DNA from: Halpernia sp048269545
GTDB taxonomy: Bacteria; Bacteroidota; Bacteroidia; Flavobacteriales; Weeksellaceae
Length of the DNA: 64,000 bases
Assembly (NCBI RefSeq): GCF_048269545.1
Contig: NZ_JBLXIJ010000003.1
Location: forward strand, 124,001 to 188,000
Direction of reading: 5' to 3'
A program made the translations under genes and the position numbers. Shown in pieces: positions 16,546 through 25,067 of this stretch; position 1 is the stretch's first letter, and each line of letters begins with the position of its first letter. The notes below the pieces were generated by a model. It ran no database searches. It was given only the letters and a program-made list of their open reading frames with translations, and was not told where the DNA came from.

Positions 16546-18201
16546 TTACGCCTCACAAGAACTACAACTCACAAAATTTACCATCATTTCTTTAGAAACC
16601 GAAGAACTTCTTTGGTAATACAAAGTTTTCACACCTTTTTTCCAAGCTTCAATGTAAAGATAATTCACATCTTTTATTGGCATTGTAGAAGGAATATTTA
16701 AATTCAAACTTTGCGCTTGATCAATATATTGCTGTCTTTGCGCCGCTTGTGAAATCACTTCCATTGGAGAAATTTCTTTAAAAGTTTTAAAAACCAACTT
16801 TTCTTCGTCGGTTAGTTCTTTTAAATGTTGAACAGAACCGTGATTCAACATAATTGTACGCCAAGTTTCTTCATTATCCAAACCTTTTTCTTGTAATAAT
16901 TTAGCCAAATATTTATTCTTCCGCATAAAATTACCTTTCGCCAAACCGGCTTTGTAATAATTAGACGCAAAAGGTTCAATTCCTGGAGAAGTTTGTCCCA
17001 GAATTGCGGAACTGGAAGTTGTCGGCGCAATCGCCATTACAGTTGTATTTCGCATTCCGTAACCTTTTAATAACTCAGGTTCGCCATAAATATTTGCCAA
17101 TTCTTTACTCGCAATATCGGCTTCGGAACGAATGTGTTTAAAAGCTCTTGCGTTAAATTGCGTTGCTTCAAAACTCTCAAACGGAATATTATTTTTTTGT
17201 AAATAAGAATGATATCCTAAAACGCCTAAACCAAGCGCTCTGTGTCGCAACGCAAAATTTCTTGCGCCAGTTAAATAATAATTTCCTTCAGTTTTTTCTA
17301 TAAATTCAGATAAAACTGCATCCAAGAAATAAATTGCTAATTTCACCGCATTTGTATCTTTCCATTCATCAAACAATTCCAAATTCATTGAAGACAAACA
17401 GCAAATAAAAGATTCATCTGCTGTAGAAGGCAACATAATTTCCGAGCAAAGATTACTTGCATTTACCATCAAACCTAAATCTTTATAAACTTGAGGTTTA
17501 TTTCTGTTAACATTATCTGAAAATAAAATATACGGCAAACCTTTTTGTTGACGACTTTCCAAAACTCTTGCCCAAGTTTTTCTTTTTTCCAAATCGCCGT
17601 CTATCATATCTTGCATCCAATAATCTGGAACGCAAATTCCTGTAAATAAATTCTGAATCGGACTTCCAATATCTTTAATCGATAAAAATTCTTCAATATC
17701 ACCGTGATCAATATCCAAATATGCAGCAAAAGCGCCTCTACGAACGCCGCCTTGCGAAACCACGTCCATCGCCGTGTCGTATAATTTCATAAAAGAAACC
17801 GCGCCGGAAGATTTTCCGTTGTCTGTCACTGCAGTTCCGCGATTTCTAAGTTCTCCAAAATAACCCGAAGTTCCGCCACCAATTTTGGTTTGCATAATGA
17901 CTTCTCCCAATTTGTGCGTAATTCCTTCAATATTATCCGGAATATGAACATTAAAACAAGAAATCGGCAAACCGCGTTGCGTTCCCATATTTGCCCAAAC
18001 TGGAGAAGAAAAACTAATCCAGCCTTTTGTGATCATTTCCTTGAAAGCAGGTTGCAATTCTGGTTTATAAAGTCGTTTCGCAGCTGCGCCGGTAATTCTG
18101 TCGATCGCGCCGTCCACGGTTTCGCCTTTCAGCAAATAACCGCGATTTAGCATTTGCTCAGATTCTTCGTTCAGCCACCAGATTTCAGTTTGTTCTTCCA
18201 T
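16546..18201 (-). CDS. nrdA: Ribonucleoside-diphosphate reductase alpha subunit (class I), without ATP-cone
   Basis: A 551-residue catalytic subunit that reduces ribonucleotides to deoxyribonucleotides. Visible landmarks: SSPVWANMGTQRGLPISCFN with one of the redox cysteines, the catalytic NLCSEIMLPS segment (Asn, Cys, Glu), the radical-transfer Tyr pair in TLYYQRSSS, and the C-terminal thioredoxin-accessible CSSC. Compared with E. coli NrdA (about 760 residues) it begins directly at the barrel and lacks the N-terminal ATP-cone that confers overall dATP inhibition. The effector-binding region (GGGTSGYFGELRNRG, KSSGAVSFMKLYDTAM) remains. It follows nrdB by about 80 bp. Confidence 0.95.
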   Translation of the reverse strand: MEEQTEIWWLNEESEQMLNRGYLLKGETVDGAIDRITGAAAKRLYKPELQPAFKEMITKGWISFSSPVWANMGTQRGLPISCFNVHIPDNIEGITHKLGEVIMQTKIGGGTSGYFGELRNRGTAVTDNGKSSGAVSFMKLYDTAMDVVSQGGVRRGAFAAYLDIDHGDIEEFLSIKDIGSPIQNLFTGICVPDYWMQDMIDGDLEKRKTWARVLESRQQKGLPYILFSDNVNRNKPQVYKDLGLMVNASNLCSEIMLPSTADESFICCLSSMNLELFDEWKDTNAVKLAIYFLDAVLSEFIEKTEGNYYLTGARNFALRHRALGLGVLGYHSYLQKNNIPFESFEATQFNARAFKHIRSEADIASKELANIYGEPELLKGYGMRNTTVMAIAPTTSSSAILGQTSPGIEPFASNYYKAGLAKGNFMRKNKYLAKLLQEKGLDNEETWRTIMLNHGSVQHLKELTDEEKLVFKTFKEISPMEVISQAAQRQQYIDQAQSLNLNIPSTMPIKDVNYLYIEAWKKGVKTLYYQRSSSVSKEMMVNFVSCSSCEA

Positions 18202-18281
18202 ATTTTATTTCATAAATGTACCAAGTACAATATTTTTAGTTTTGAAGCAAATTGATTTTGCTTATTTATCTTGACTCTTAT

Positions 18282-19256
18282 TTAAAACAAATCGTTCGCT
18301 GTAATACTTTTATCGTGTTTTGTATAATCTGTCGGTCTTTTGGCAAAGAAATCATCCATAGAATTGGCGAAAACTTCTTCTTCAAACCACATCATCGGAC
18401 GGTATTGTTCCGGCGTGATGTTGTAACGAGTTGCCATTCCAATTTTTTTCAAACTGTCATCCACTCTATATTTCATAAAATTATAAAGATCTTCTTTTGA
18501 AATATTATCAATTTCTCCCATTTCAAAAATCCAATCCAGAATTTTTGCTTCTAAATCTACAGACTGATCTACCAAAGTGTAAATATCTTCAATGTCAGAA
18601 TCGGTTAATAAATCAGGTTGTTCTTCACGGATTTTATTAATTAAATAAATCCCTGCATTGGCATGAATTTGCTCATCTACGGAAGTCCAACCAATAATAT
18701 TTGACACATTTTTAAGATAACCTTTAAATCTTGTGAATGATAAAATAATCGCAAACTGACTGAAAAGCGACACATTTTCTATCAAAATACTGAATAGCAA
18801 AAGTGAAGAAACATATTCTTTTGGCGTAGTAGAATTGGAATGTTTTAGCACATTTCCGAGGAAATTAATTCTTTCTTTTATCGCAGGAACTTCTACTAAA
18901 GAAGTGAAATCATCATTATAACCTAAAACTTCTAAAAGTCTGGAATAAGCTTCACTGTGACGAAATTCACATTCTGCAAAAGTAGAACCCAAACCGTTTA
19001 ATTCTGGTTTTGGAAGATGGCTGTAAAGATTTCCCCAAAACGTTTTTACAGAAACTTCAATTTGTGCAATCGCTAAAAGTGAATTTTTGATGGCGTTTTT
19101 TTCGTGCGGTTCTAACTGAGAATGAAAATCTTGAATATCTGCGGTAAAATCTACTTCAGAATGTACCCAAAATGATTTATTAATCGCTTCTACAAATTGC
19201 AGAACTTCTGGATATTCAAAAGGTTTATAACTAACTCGTTTGTCGAAAATGCCCAT
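18282..19256 (-). CDS. nrdB: Ribonucleoside-diphosphate reductase beta subunit (class I)
   Basis: A 324-residue ferritin-like radical-generating subunit. Carboxylate and histidine metal ligands are visible in ECEFRHSEAY (Glu, His), in LFSILIENVSLF (Glu) and in SVDEQIHANAG (Glu, His). The tyrosine four residues after the His in EFRHSEAY matches the radical Tyr122 of E. coli, so it appears to be a tyrosyl-radical enzyme rather than class Ic. No N-terminal ATP-cone is present, in contrast to the cone-bearing NrdB known from some Flavobacteriia. The C-terminal SITANDLF would dock to NrdA. Confidence 0.95.
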   Translation of the reverse strand: MGIFDKRVSYKPFEYPEVLQFVEAINKSFWVHSEVDFTADIQDFHSQLEPHEKNAIKNSLLAIAQIEVSVKTFWGNLYSHLPKPELNGLGSTFAECEFRHSEAYSRLLEVLGYNDDFTSLVEVPAIKERINFLGNVLKHSNSTTPKEYVSSLLLFSILIENVSLFSQFAIILSFTRFKGYLKNVSNIIGWTSVDEQIHANAGIYLINKIREEQPDLLTDSDIEDIYTLVDQSVDLEAKILDWIFEMGEIDNISKEDLYNFMKYRVDDSLKKIGMATRYNITPEQYRPMMWFEEEVFANSMDDFFAKRPTDYTKHDKSITANDLF

Positions 19257-19682
19257 AATTAAAATGATTTAGAAATTGAAATAATTAAATATTTTACAGC
19301 AGAATAAATTTTAAAAAACTGTAAATGAGATTTTTAGAAAATAAAAAATCTCAAAAGTGATAAAATAAACTCTAAATAGCCGTGCTTACAAATGTAGAAA
19401 TTGCAAGGCGAAATTAAAAATGAAAACTGCCATATTTGGATAAAATTGTGGTTTTTAAGTCTAAAAGTTTTCCACAATGACATAGAATAGTTGGTATCAA
19501 ATGATTACAAAAAATTGTCATTGAAAAAGTGGCTTGTAGCTCAATTTTAATTAAACAAAATATTTAAAATATAATATAAATAACGTTTAGAGATTAAACA
19601 CTTCTTAAATATTTTTTAGCGGATAATACTGTAACAAATTTTAAAATCTAACTACCAATTACAAAAACAAAAACTTCACTTA
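19257..19682. other. Divergent intergenic region between nrdB and the efflux operon
   Basis: About 425 bp without a credible ORF. On the minus strand TACATTTG at 19389-19396 fits the -7 consensus and would give nrdB a leader of about 125 nt. That leader contains a 9-bp hairpin (GAGATTTTT / AAAAATCTC, 19327-19352), which may be regulatory. For the rightward efflux operon I find no clear TAnnTTTG box. Confidence 0.45.
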
Positions 19683-20372
19683 ATGTTAGTAATTAAAGAC
19701 CTTCGCAAATCTTATGACATCGGTAAAAACAAATTGCTTGTTTTAAAAGGGATTGATTTAACCATTAATGAAGGTGAATTTGTTTCAATCATGGGCTCTT
19801 CCGGTAGCGGAAAATCTACACTTTTAAATATTATTGGGATTTTAGATGAAAAAGATTCTGGAACTTATGAACTTGATGGATTTCCCATTGAAGATTTATC
19901 AGAAGTAAAAGCGGCAGAATATAGAAGTAAATTTTTGGGATTTATTTTCCAATCTTTTAATTTAATTGGCTACAAAACCGCTTTAGAAAATGTAGCACTT
20001 CCACTCTATTATCAAAATGTACCACGAAAAGAACGCAACCAACGTGCTTTAGAATATTTAGAAAAAGTAGGTTTAGCGGATTGGGCAAGTCATTTACCGA
20101 ATGAAATGTCTGGTGGACAAAAACAAAGAGTTGCCATTGCGCGCGCTTTAATAACCGATCCAAAAGTAATTTTAGCAGATGAACCCACCGGAGCATTGGA
20201 TTCTCAAACTACTTTTGATATTATGAAATTGTTGCAGGAAATTAATAATGGCGGAAAAACAATCATTGTGGTAACTCACGAACCAGACGTAGCTGCAGAA
20301 ACTAAAAGAAATGTCATTTTAAAAGATGGCGTTATAGAAAGTGATGAATATATTACCCAAAGAATTTTGTAA
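19683..20372 (+). CDS. ABC transporter ATP-binding protein (MacB/LolD type)
   Basis: A 229-residue nucleotide-binding subunit. Walker A is GSSGSGKST (about residues 38-46), the Q-loop lies in FIFQSFNLIG, the ABC signature is MSGGQKQRVAIARAL, Walker B is VILADEPTGALD, and the switch His is in VVTHEPD. It most closely fits the MacB/LolD branch that powers extrusion rather than import. It begins a four-gene operon with two permeases and a membrane-fusion protein, together forming an envelope-spanning efflux or secretion system; the 2-bp gap to the first permease suggests coupled translation. Confidence 0.95.
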   Translation: MLVIKDLRKSYDIGKNKLLVLKGIDLTINEGEFVSIMGSSGSGKSTLLNIIGILDEKDSGTYELDGFPIEDLSEVKAAEYRSKFLGFIFQSFNLIGYKTALENVALPLYYQNVPRKERNQRALEYLEKVGLADWASHLPNEMSGGQKQRVAIARALITDPKVILADEPTGALDSQTTFDIMKLLQEINNGGKTIIVVTHEPDVAAETKRNVILKDGVIESDEYITQRIL

Positions 20373-20374
20373 AT

Positions 20375-21604
20375 ATGTTTGATATTGATAGATGGAGAGA
20401 AATTTTTGAATCTATCCGCAGTAATGTTTTGCGGACGGTACTTTCTGGCTTTACAGTAGCTTTGGGATTATTTATTTTTATTGTTTTATTTGGAATTGGA
20501 AATGGTTTAAAAAATGCTTTTTCCGAAGGATTTACACGTGGCGCAACCAATTTAATTTCTGTTTTTACAGGGAAAACAAGTATTGCTTTTGACGGTTTAC
20601 AATCGGACCGAGAAGTGGTTTTACAGAACAAAGATTATGAAAGTGTTATTAATGACACTCCTGAAAATGTGGAATATTCCACACCAAATTACAATGCAAA
20701 TATGCTTGTAAAATATGGTAAAGAAAGTGGTTCTTACCAAATTAACGGCGCAGGTCCAGAAGATAAATTTGTAAAAGACCAAAAAGTTTTAGATGGTCGT
20801 TTTATAAGTAATGGAGATGTTGATAATCAACAAAAAGTAGCTGTAATTGGTAGAATGGTGCAGCGTGATTTGATAAAAAATGGAAGTCCAATTGGTAAAG
20901 ATTTAAATTTAAATGGAACATTTTTTAAAGTGATTGGCGTTTTTTCAGACGACGCAGGAGATTTTGCAGAACGAAAAATTACCATTCCTATTTCTACACT
21001 TCAACAATTAAAAAAAGGATCAGATACCATAAATCAAATTTCTTTAACTTATAATCCAAAACTTTCACCAGAAGAAGCCATAAACTATAGCGATAAACTA
21101 CAGAAAGATTTAAAGAAAAGATTGAAAGTTTCACCAGACGATGAAAATGCAGTTATTGTTAGAAATAATGCAAGTAATATGAAAAACACCTTTCAGTTTT
21201 TATTAATTATTACTTTAATTGTTGGTTTTATTGGTTTGGGAACTTTATTAGCTGGAATTATTGGCATTAGTAACATAATGGTTTATATCGTAAAAGAAAG
21301 AACCAAAGAAATTGGTGTTCGGAAAGCAATCGGTGCAAAACCAAGTTCAATTGTAGGATTAATTATTCAAGAAAGTGTTGTAATTACTGTTATTTCCGGA
21401 ATTGTAGGTGTAGCTTTAGGTGTTTTAACTTTGGCTTTAGTCGGCGATAGTTTAGAAAAATATTTTATAAAAGATCCTTCTGTTGGATGGGGTTTAATAA
21501 TGGTTGCCTTCGTTTGTTTGGTTATTGCAGGATTAATTTCTGGTTTCGTTCCCGCTTTTAGAGCAAGTAGAATAAAACCAATTGAAGCTTTGCGAACTGA
21601 ATAA
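20375..21604 (+). CDS. ABC transporter permease (MacB-type, FtsX-like), first copy
   Basis: A 409-residue permease with one N-terminal helix (about 20-45), a periplasmic MacB core domain of some 220 residues, and three C-terminal helices of the FtsX type. The cytoplasmic coupling element VKERTKEIGVRKAIGAKPSS and the terminal FRASRIKPIEALRTE are family hallmarks. Pairing with a second, similar permease downstream suggests a heterodimeric transporter. Substrate unknown: macrolides, lipids or peptides are all possible for the family. Confidence 0.92.
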   Translation: MFDIDRWREIFESIRSNVLRTVLSGFTVALGLFIFIVLFGIGNGLKNAFSEGFTRGATNLISVFTGKTSIAFDGLQSDREVVLQNKDYESVINDTPENVEYSTPNYNANMLVKYGKESGSYQINGAGPEDKFVKDQKVLDGRFISNGDVDNQQKVAVIGRMVQRDLIKNGSPIGKDLNLNGTFFKVIGVFSDDAGDFAERKITIPISTLQQLKKGSDTINQISLTYNPKLSPEEAINYSDKLQKDLKKRLKVSPDDENAVIVRNNASNMKNTFQFLLIITLIVGFIGLGTLLAGIIGISNIMVYIVKERTKEIGVRKAIGAKPSSIVGLIIQESVVITVISGIVGVALGVLTLALVGDSLEKYFIKDPSVGWGLIMVAFVCLVIAGLISGFVPAFRASRIKPIEALRTE

Positions 21605-21689
21605 TAATTTTAGATAAAGATTTAAAGATTAAAATTAAAGATTTCAAAAAATAACTATCAAAAGAAAACCATCAACTGAAAACTAAAAT

Positions 21690-22961
21690 ATGAACATTAT
21701 TTTCAAAATTGATACGTGGCAGGAAATTTATCATTCTTTACGGAATAATAAACTCCGTACTTTTCTCACCATGATTGGAGTTGGATGGGGTATGTTTTTA
21801 TTTGTTTCACTTTTGGGTGCAGCAAAAGGAATGGAAAATGGTTTTGATAAAGCATTCGCAGGTTTTGCAACAAATTCAATTTTTCTTTGGGCACAAAACA
21901 CAACCATTCCTTATGATGGTTTCCCGAAAGGCAGAAAAATGGATTTGCATTTACCAGACATCGCTGTTTTAGAGAAAAAAATCCCAACAATTGATTATAT
22001 TTCACCACAAACTTCACGTGGAAATTTTGGAAGTGCAGGAGAACTATTTTCAAAAAATGGCAAAAACGCCACTTATACTTTAAATGGAGATTATCCTATA
22101 GGAAATAAAATTTCAGAAAAAACTTTAACTTTTGGGCGTTACATTAACGATGCAGATATCGCCGGAAATAAAAGAGTAATTGTAATTGGCGAAGAAATTT
22201 ATAAAAACTTTTTTGATGCCAAAAAAAATGAAGATCCAATTGGCAAAACCATTACTGTAAAAGGATTATTTTTCAATGTTATTGGAGTTTTTCGAGTTAA
22301 AAGACAGGGCGGAGCAATTGGAAATGATAATTCTGCTTATATTCCTTTTACAACCTTTACAAAAATGTATAATGACGGCGATAAAGTAGGTTATTTCGCC
22401 ATTGTAGGAAAAGGAAATACAGATCTTAAAGTTTTGGAAGATAATGTAAAAGACGAATTGAAAGCCAAATACAATGTTTCACCAGACGATTCTAATGCAT
22501 TTGGAAGTTTTAATTTTGGAACAATGTTTGGAAAATTAACAGGTTTTCTGACAGGAATGCAATTATTAACAATCGTAGTTGGAACACTCACAATTTTAGC
22601 AGGCGTCATTGCAATTTCAAATATTTTATTAATTACAGTAAAAGAGAGAACCAAAGAAATTGGAATTCGGCGCGCTCTTGGTGCAAAACCAGCTGAAGTT
22701 CGAAATCAAATTTTATTAGAAAGTGTCGTTATTACAATTACTTCCGGACTTTTAGGATTTATTTTTGGGATTTTTCTTTTGATGCTTTTAAATAATTTAA
22801 CAGCAGGTCAAGATAAATTTCCATTTTATAATCCAACTGTAAATTACGGTGAAGTTTTCGCTGCAATGGCTGTGATGGTTTTTCTCGGATTAATCATCGG
22901 AATGATTCCTGCGCAAAGAGCCGTAAAAATAAGACCAATAGAAGCTTTAAGAACAGAATAA
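21690..22961 (+). CDS. ABC transporter permease (MacB-type, FtsX-like), second copy
   Basis: A 423-residue paralogue of the preceding permease with the same plan: N-terminal helix, periplasmic core (FGRYINDADIAGNKRVIVIG), three C-terminal helices, coupling helix VKERTKEIGIRRALGAKPAE and the identical terminal motif PIEALRTE. The 85-bp gap before it has no terminator. The two permeases most likely form one heterodimer with the upstream ATPase. Confidence 0.92.
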   Translation: MNIIFKIDTWQEIYHSLRNNKLRTFLTMIGVGWGMFLFVSLLGAAKGMENGFDKAFAGFATNSIFLWAQNTTIPYDGFPKGRKMDLHLPDIAVLEKKIPTIDYISPQTSRGNFGSAGELFSKNGKNATYTLNGDYPIGNKISEKTLTFGRYINDADIAGNKRVIVIGEEIYKNFFDAKKNEDPIGKTITVKGLFFNVIGVFRVKRQGGAIGNDNSAYIPFTTFTKMYNDGDKVGYFAIVGKGNTDLKVLEDNVKDELKAKYNVSPDDSNAFGSFNFGTMFGKLTGFLTGMQLLTIVVGTLTILAGVIAISNILLITVKERTKEIGIRRALGAKPAEVRNQILLESVVITITSGLLGFIFGIFLLMLLNNLTAGQDKFPFYNPTVNYGEVFAAMAVMVFLGLIIGMIPAQRAVKIRPIEALRTE

Positions 22962-22990
22962 ATTTTAAATAAAACTATAGAACTAAACAT

Positions 22991-24193
22991 ATGAAAAAGA
23001 AAAAATTCACTGCAAAAAAAGTCATTTACACTATTTTAGGTGTGTTCTTTTTACTGCTTTTAATAATGGGAATTAGATATCTCGTAAATTCTAATTCTAA
23101 AAAAAGTGAGCAATTTCTCACCAAAAAAGCCGTCGTTCAAAATATGGATGATAAAGTTTTGGCAACAGGTGATATTGTTCCCCGTGAAGAAATAGAAATT
23201 AAACCAAACGTTGCCGGAATTATTGATAAAATATTGGTAAAAGAAGGAGATAAAGTTTCTCAAGGACAATTGATTGCAACCATTAAAATCATACCAAATC
23301 TTTCCCAAGTGAATGATGCGCAACAACAAATTAGAAATTCACAATTGCAAATTAGTAACGCAAAAATGAATGTTGATAACCAACAAAAACAATTTGCAAT
23401 GCAACAAAAATTATATTCGCAGGGTGTGATTTCTAAACAAGAATTTATTACAGCGCAACAACAATTGGTTTCTACACAACAAGCATATAAAAACGCAGTA
23501 CAACAATTAAATACAGCTCAAAAGCAATTGCAAATTGTAAGAACTGGCGCAACTCCAGAATTACAAAGTTTGGCAAGTACACAAGTTCGTTCTAAAGTTT
23601 CAGGAACGGTTTTAGAAGTTCCTGTAAAAGTAGGGAGTCAAGTAATTGAAGCCAATTCGTTCAACGCGGGAACTACAATTTGTTCTGTTGCAGATTTAAA
23701 TTCGTTACAATTTAAAGGAACAATTGATGAGGCACAAGCCGGAAAATTGAAAGAAGGAATGGAAATGAATATCGTAATTGGCGCGCTTCAAAATAAAACT
23801 TTTAAAGGAAAAGTAACGATGATTGCACCGAAAGGAACAGATTCTAATGGAACTATAAAATTCAACATTGAAGGTGATGTTTATAATGATTCCGGAGATT
23901 ATATTCGAGCAGGATATTCCGCAAATGGTGAAATTATTTTAAGTTCTGTAAAAAATGCTTTGCTTTTAGATGAAGCTTTAATTCAATATGAAAAAGTAAA
24001 AGGTGAAGACAAACCTTATGTGGAAGTAAAACAAAAAGATGGAAGCTTCAAAAAAGTGTATGTAAAATTGGGCGCTTCTGATGGAATTAATGTTCAAATA
24101 CTTTCTGGAATTGATAAAAACGATGAAATAAAAGTTTGGAATCCTTCGGATAAAGATAAAGAAGCTTTAAAAGCGAAGGAAGGTAAATCTTAA
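22991..24193 (+). CDS. Periplasmic adaptor subunit (HlyD/MacA membrane-fusion family)
   Basis: A 400-residue protein with an N-terminal helix (about 10-30), a biotinyl-lipoyl-like half (VAGIIDKILVKEGDKVSQGQ), a long alpha-hairpin of about 100 residues very rich in Gln and Asn (QDNQQKQFAM-like pattern, AQQQLVSTQQAYKNAVQQ), the second lipoyl half (SKVSGTVLEVPVKVGSQV) and a beta-barrel domain. It bridges the inner-membrane ABC pump to an outer-membrane channel. No TolC-like gene is in the operon, so the channel must be encoded elsewhere. Confidence 0.92.
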   Translation: MKKKKFTAKKVIYTILGVFFLLLLIMGIRYLVNSNSKKSEQFLTKKAVVQNMDDKVLATGDIVPREEIEIKPNVAGIIDKILVKEGDKVSQGQLIATIKIIPNLSQVNDAQQQIRNSQLQISNAKMNVDNQQKQFAMQQKLYSQGVISKQEFITAQQQLVSTQQAYKNAVQQLNTAQKQLQIVRTGATPELQSLASTQVRSKVSGTVLEVPVKVGSQVIEANSFNAGTTICSVADLNSLQFKGTIDEAQAGKLKEGMEMNIVIGALQNKTFKGKVTMIAPKGTDSNGTIKFNIEGDVYNDSGDYIRAGYSANGEIILSSVKNALLLDEALIQYEKVKGEDKPYVEVKQKDGSFKKVYVKLGASDGINVQILSGIDKNDEIKVWNPSDKDKEALKAKEGKS

Positions 24194-24214
24194 ATTTCTT
24201 ATTTAAATATAATT

Positions 24215-24239
24215 AGGCGGACTTTTGTTCGCCTTTTTT
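24215..24239 (+). terminator. Terminator of the efflux operon
   Basis: AGGCGGAC and GTTCGCCT form an 8-bp stem (one G-T wobble) with a TTTT loop and a T6 tract, 22 bp after the adaptor stop codon. Confidence 0.85.
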
Positions 24240-24243
24240 ATTC

Positions 24244-24380
24244 GTCATTCAAATTGAAGCGAAAAGAATGTGTATTTTTCCTAACATCCAGAGAGGACCA
24301 AAGTGAAGCGAAGAAACTGTTCTATTTTCTGTCCTTCAGAGTGGAACAAAGTGAAGTGAAGAATCTGTTATATTTCTTTA
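24244..24380. repeat. Three degenerate tandem copies of an intergenic repeat
   Basis: Three related segments start near 24244, 24288 and 24336. Each carries a CAGAG(N)GGA(C/A)CAAAGTGAAG(C/T)GAAGAA-like block (spacing about 46 bp; weakest in the first copy), followed by a T-rich stretch. The vocabulary resembles the multicopy intergenic element often found in Bacteroidota genomes. No coding potential is apparent. The region separates the efflux operon from ssrA. Confidence 0.6.
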
Positions 24381-24548
24381 AATTAAACTTAATATTTAAA
24401 AATAATCGATTCAGAAGTGAAATCTTTTACAGAACATTTTGAGTTTTTTTATCTTTTCAACAAGTCTATCCTATCAAAACACAATTGAAATTTACATTTT
24501 AGAATTTCCTTTAATAACATTTGACGAAAGCAATAATAAAAATTTGCT

Positions 24549-24556
24549 TAACTTTG
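24549..24556 (+). promoter_or_regulatory. ssrA promoter -7 box
   Basis: TAACTTTG fits TAnnTTTG and ends 14 bp before the tmRNA 5' end. TTTG at 24530-24533 is a possible -33 element, though the spacing is short. Confidence 0.6.
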
Positions 24557-24570
24557 TGGTCTTACAAACT

Positions 24571-24967
24571 GGGGTTGACTGGTTTCGACAGCAAGATCGA
24601 TGTGTAAGTAAGCATGCAGAGAACCGTGACGCGATCTCTTTAATCCCTTGTCACAAAACTTTAACTGGCGACCAAGAGTTTGCTCTTGCAGCATAATCTG
24701 AATTATAGTAGGATTTTGCGCTTTCCCGAAGTATAGTAAGGAAGCAAGATGTCTCCCAAATGCTTCGTTCTGCGGCGTTTGATTTTGAGGCATAGCAATG
24801 CGGAAATAAGTTCTGAAAGACTTCGGTTCAGAATCGAAAAACAAAGAAGATAAGTTGTAAATTGGGTGTCTGTGCTCTGTTTGCAATCGAAAATTAACTG
24901 CAGAATAAGCATGTAGAAATCTTATGTATTGCTTGTTTGGACGAGGGTTCGAATCCCTCCAACTCCA
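24571..24967 (+). ncRNA. ssrA: Transfer-messenger RNA (tmRNA)
   Basis: Starts with the conserved GGGGTTGACTGGTTTCGACA, and the 3' end carries the T-arm GGGTTCGAATCCC followed by the acceptor strand CAACTCC. GGGGTTG and CAACTCC pair as the acceptor stem. The tag reading frame is GGC GAC CAA GAG TTT GCT CTT GCA GCA TAA at 24667-24696, giving GDQEFALAA, with the usual hydrophobic ALAA degradation signal. The 3' CCA does not seem fully encoded. It rescues stalled ribosomes. The mobile element starts immediately downstream, so its 3' end is the probable attachment site. Confidence 0.96.
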
Positions 24968-25009
24968 CAAACAAGTCTGTAAATCAATAACTTATAGGTT
25001 TTAGGGACT

Positions 25010-25043
25010 AAATCAGGGACTAATGTTCCTGATTTTTGTTTTT
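25010..25043 (+). terminator. Terminator downstream of ssrA
   Basis: AATCAGGGAC and GTTCCTGATT form a 10-bp stem with one wobble and a TAAT loop, followed by a T-rich tract. It lies about 45 bp past the tmRNA end. Part of the stem (GGGACTAA) is directly repeated just upstream at 25003. Confidence 0.7.
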
Positions 25044-25067
25044 ACATAGTTTCATTTTAATTTTGAA

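Noticed and set aside
24439..24970. Several ORFs on both strands of the ssrA region
   Set aside because: They lie across the tmRNA gene and its promoter; the RNA signature explains the sequence.
25011..25034. Direct repeat GGGACTAA as an att core
   Set aside because: The second copy forms the left arm of a good terminator hairpin, which explains it without an attachment role.
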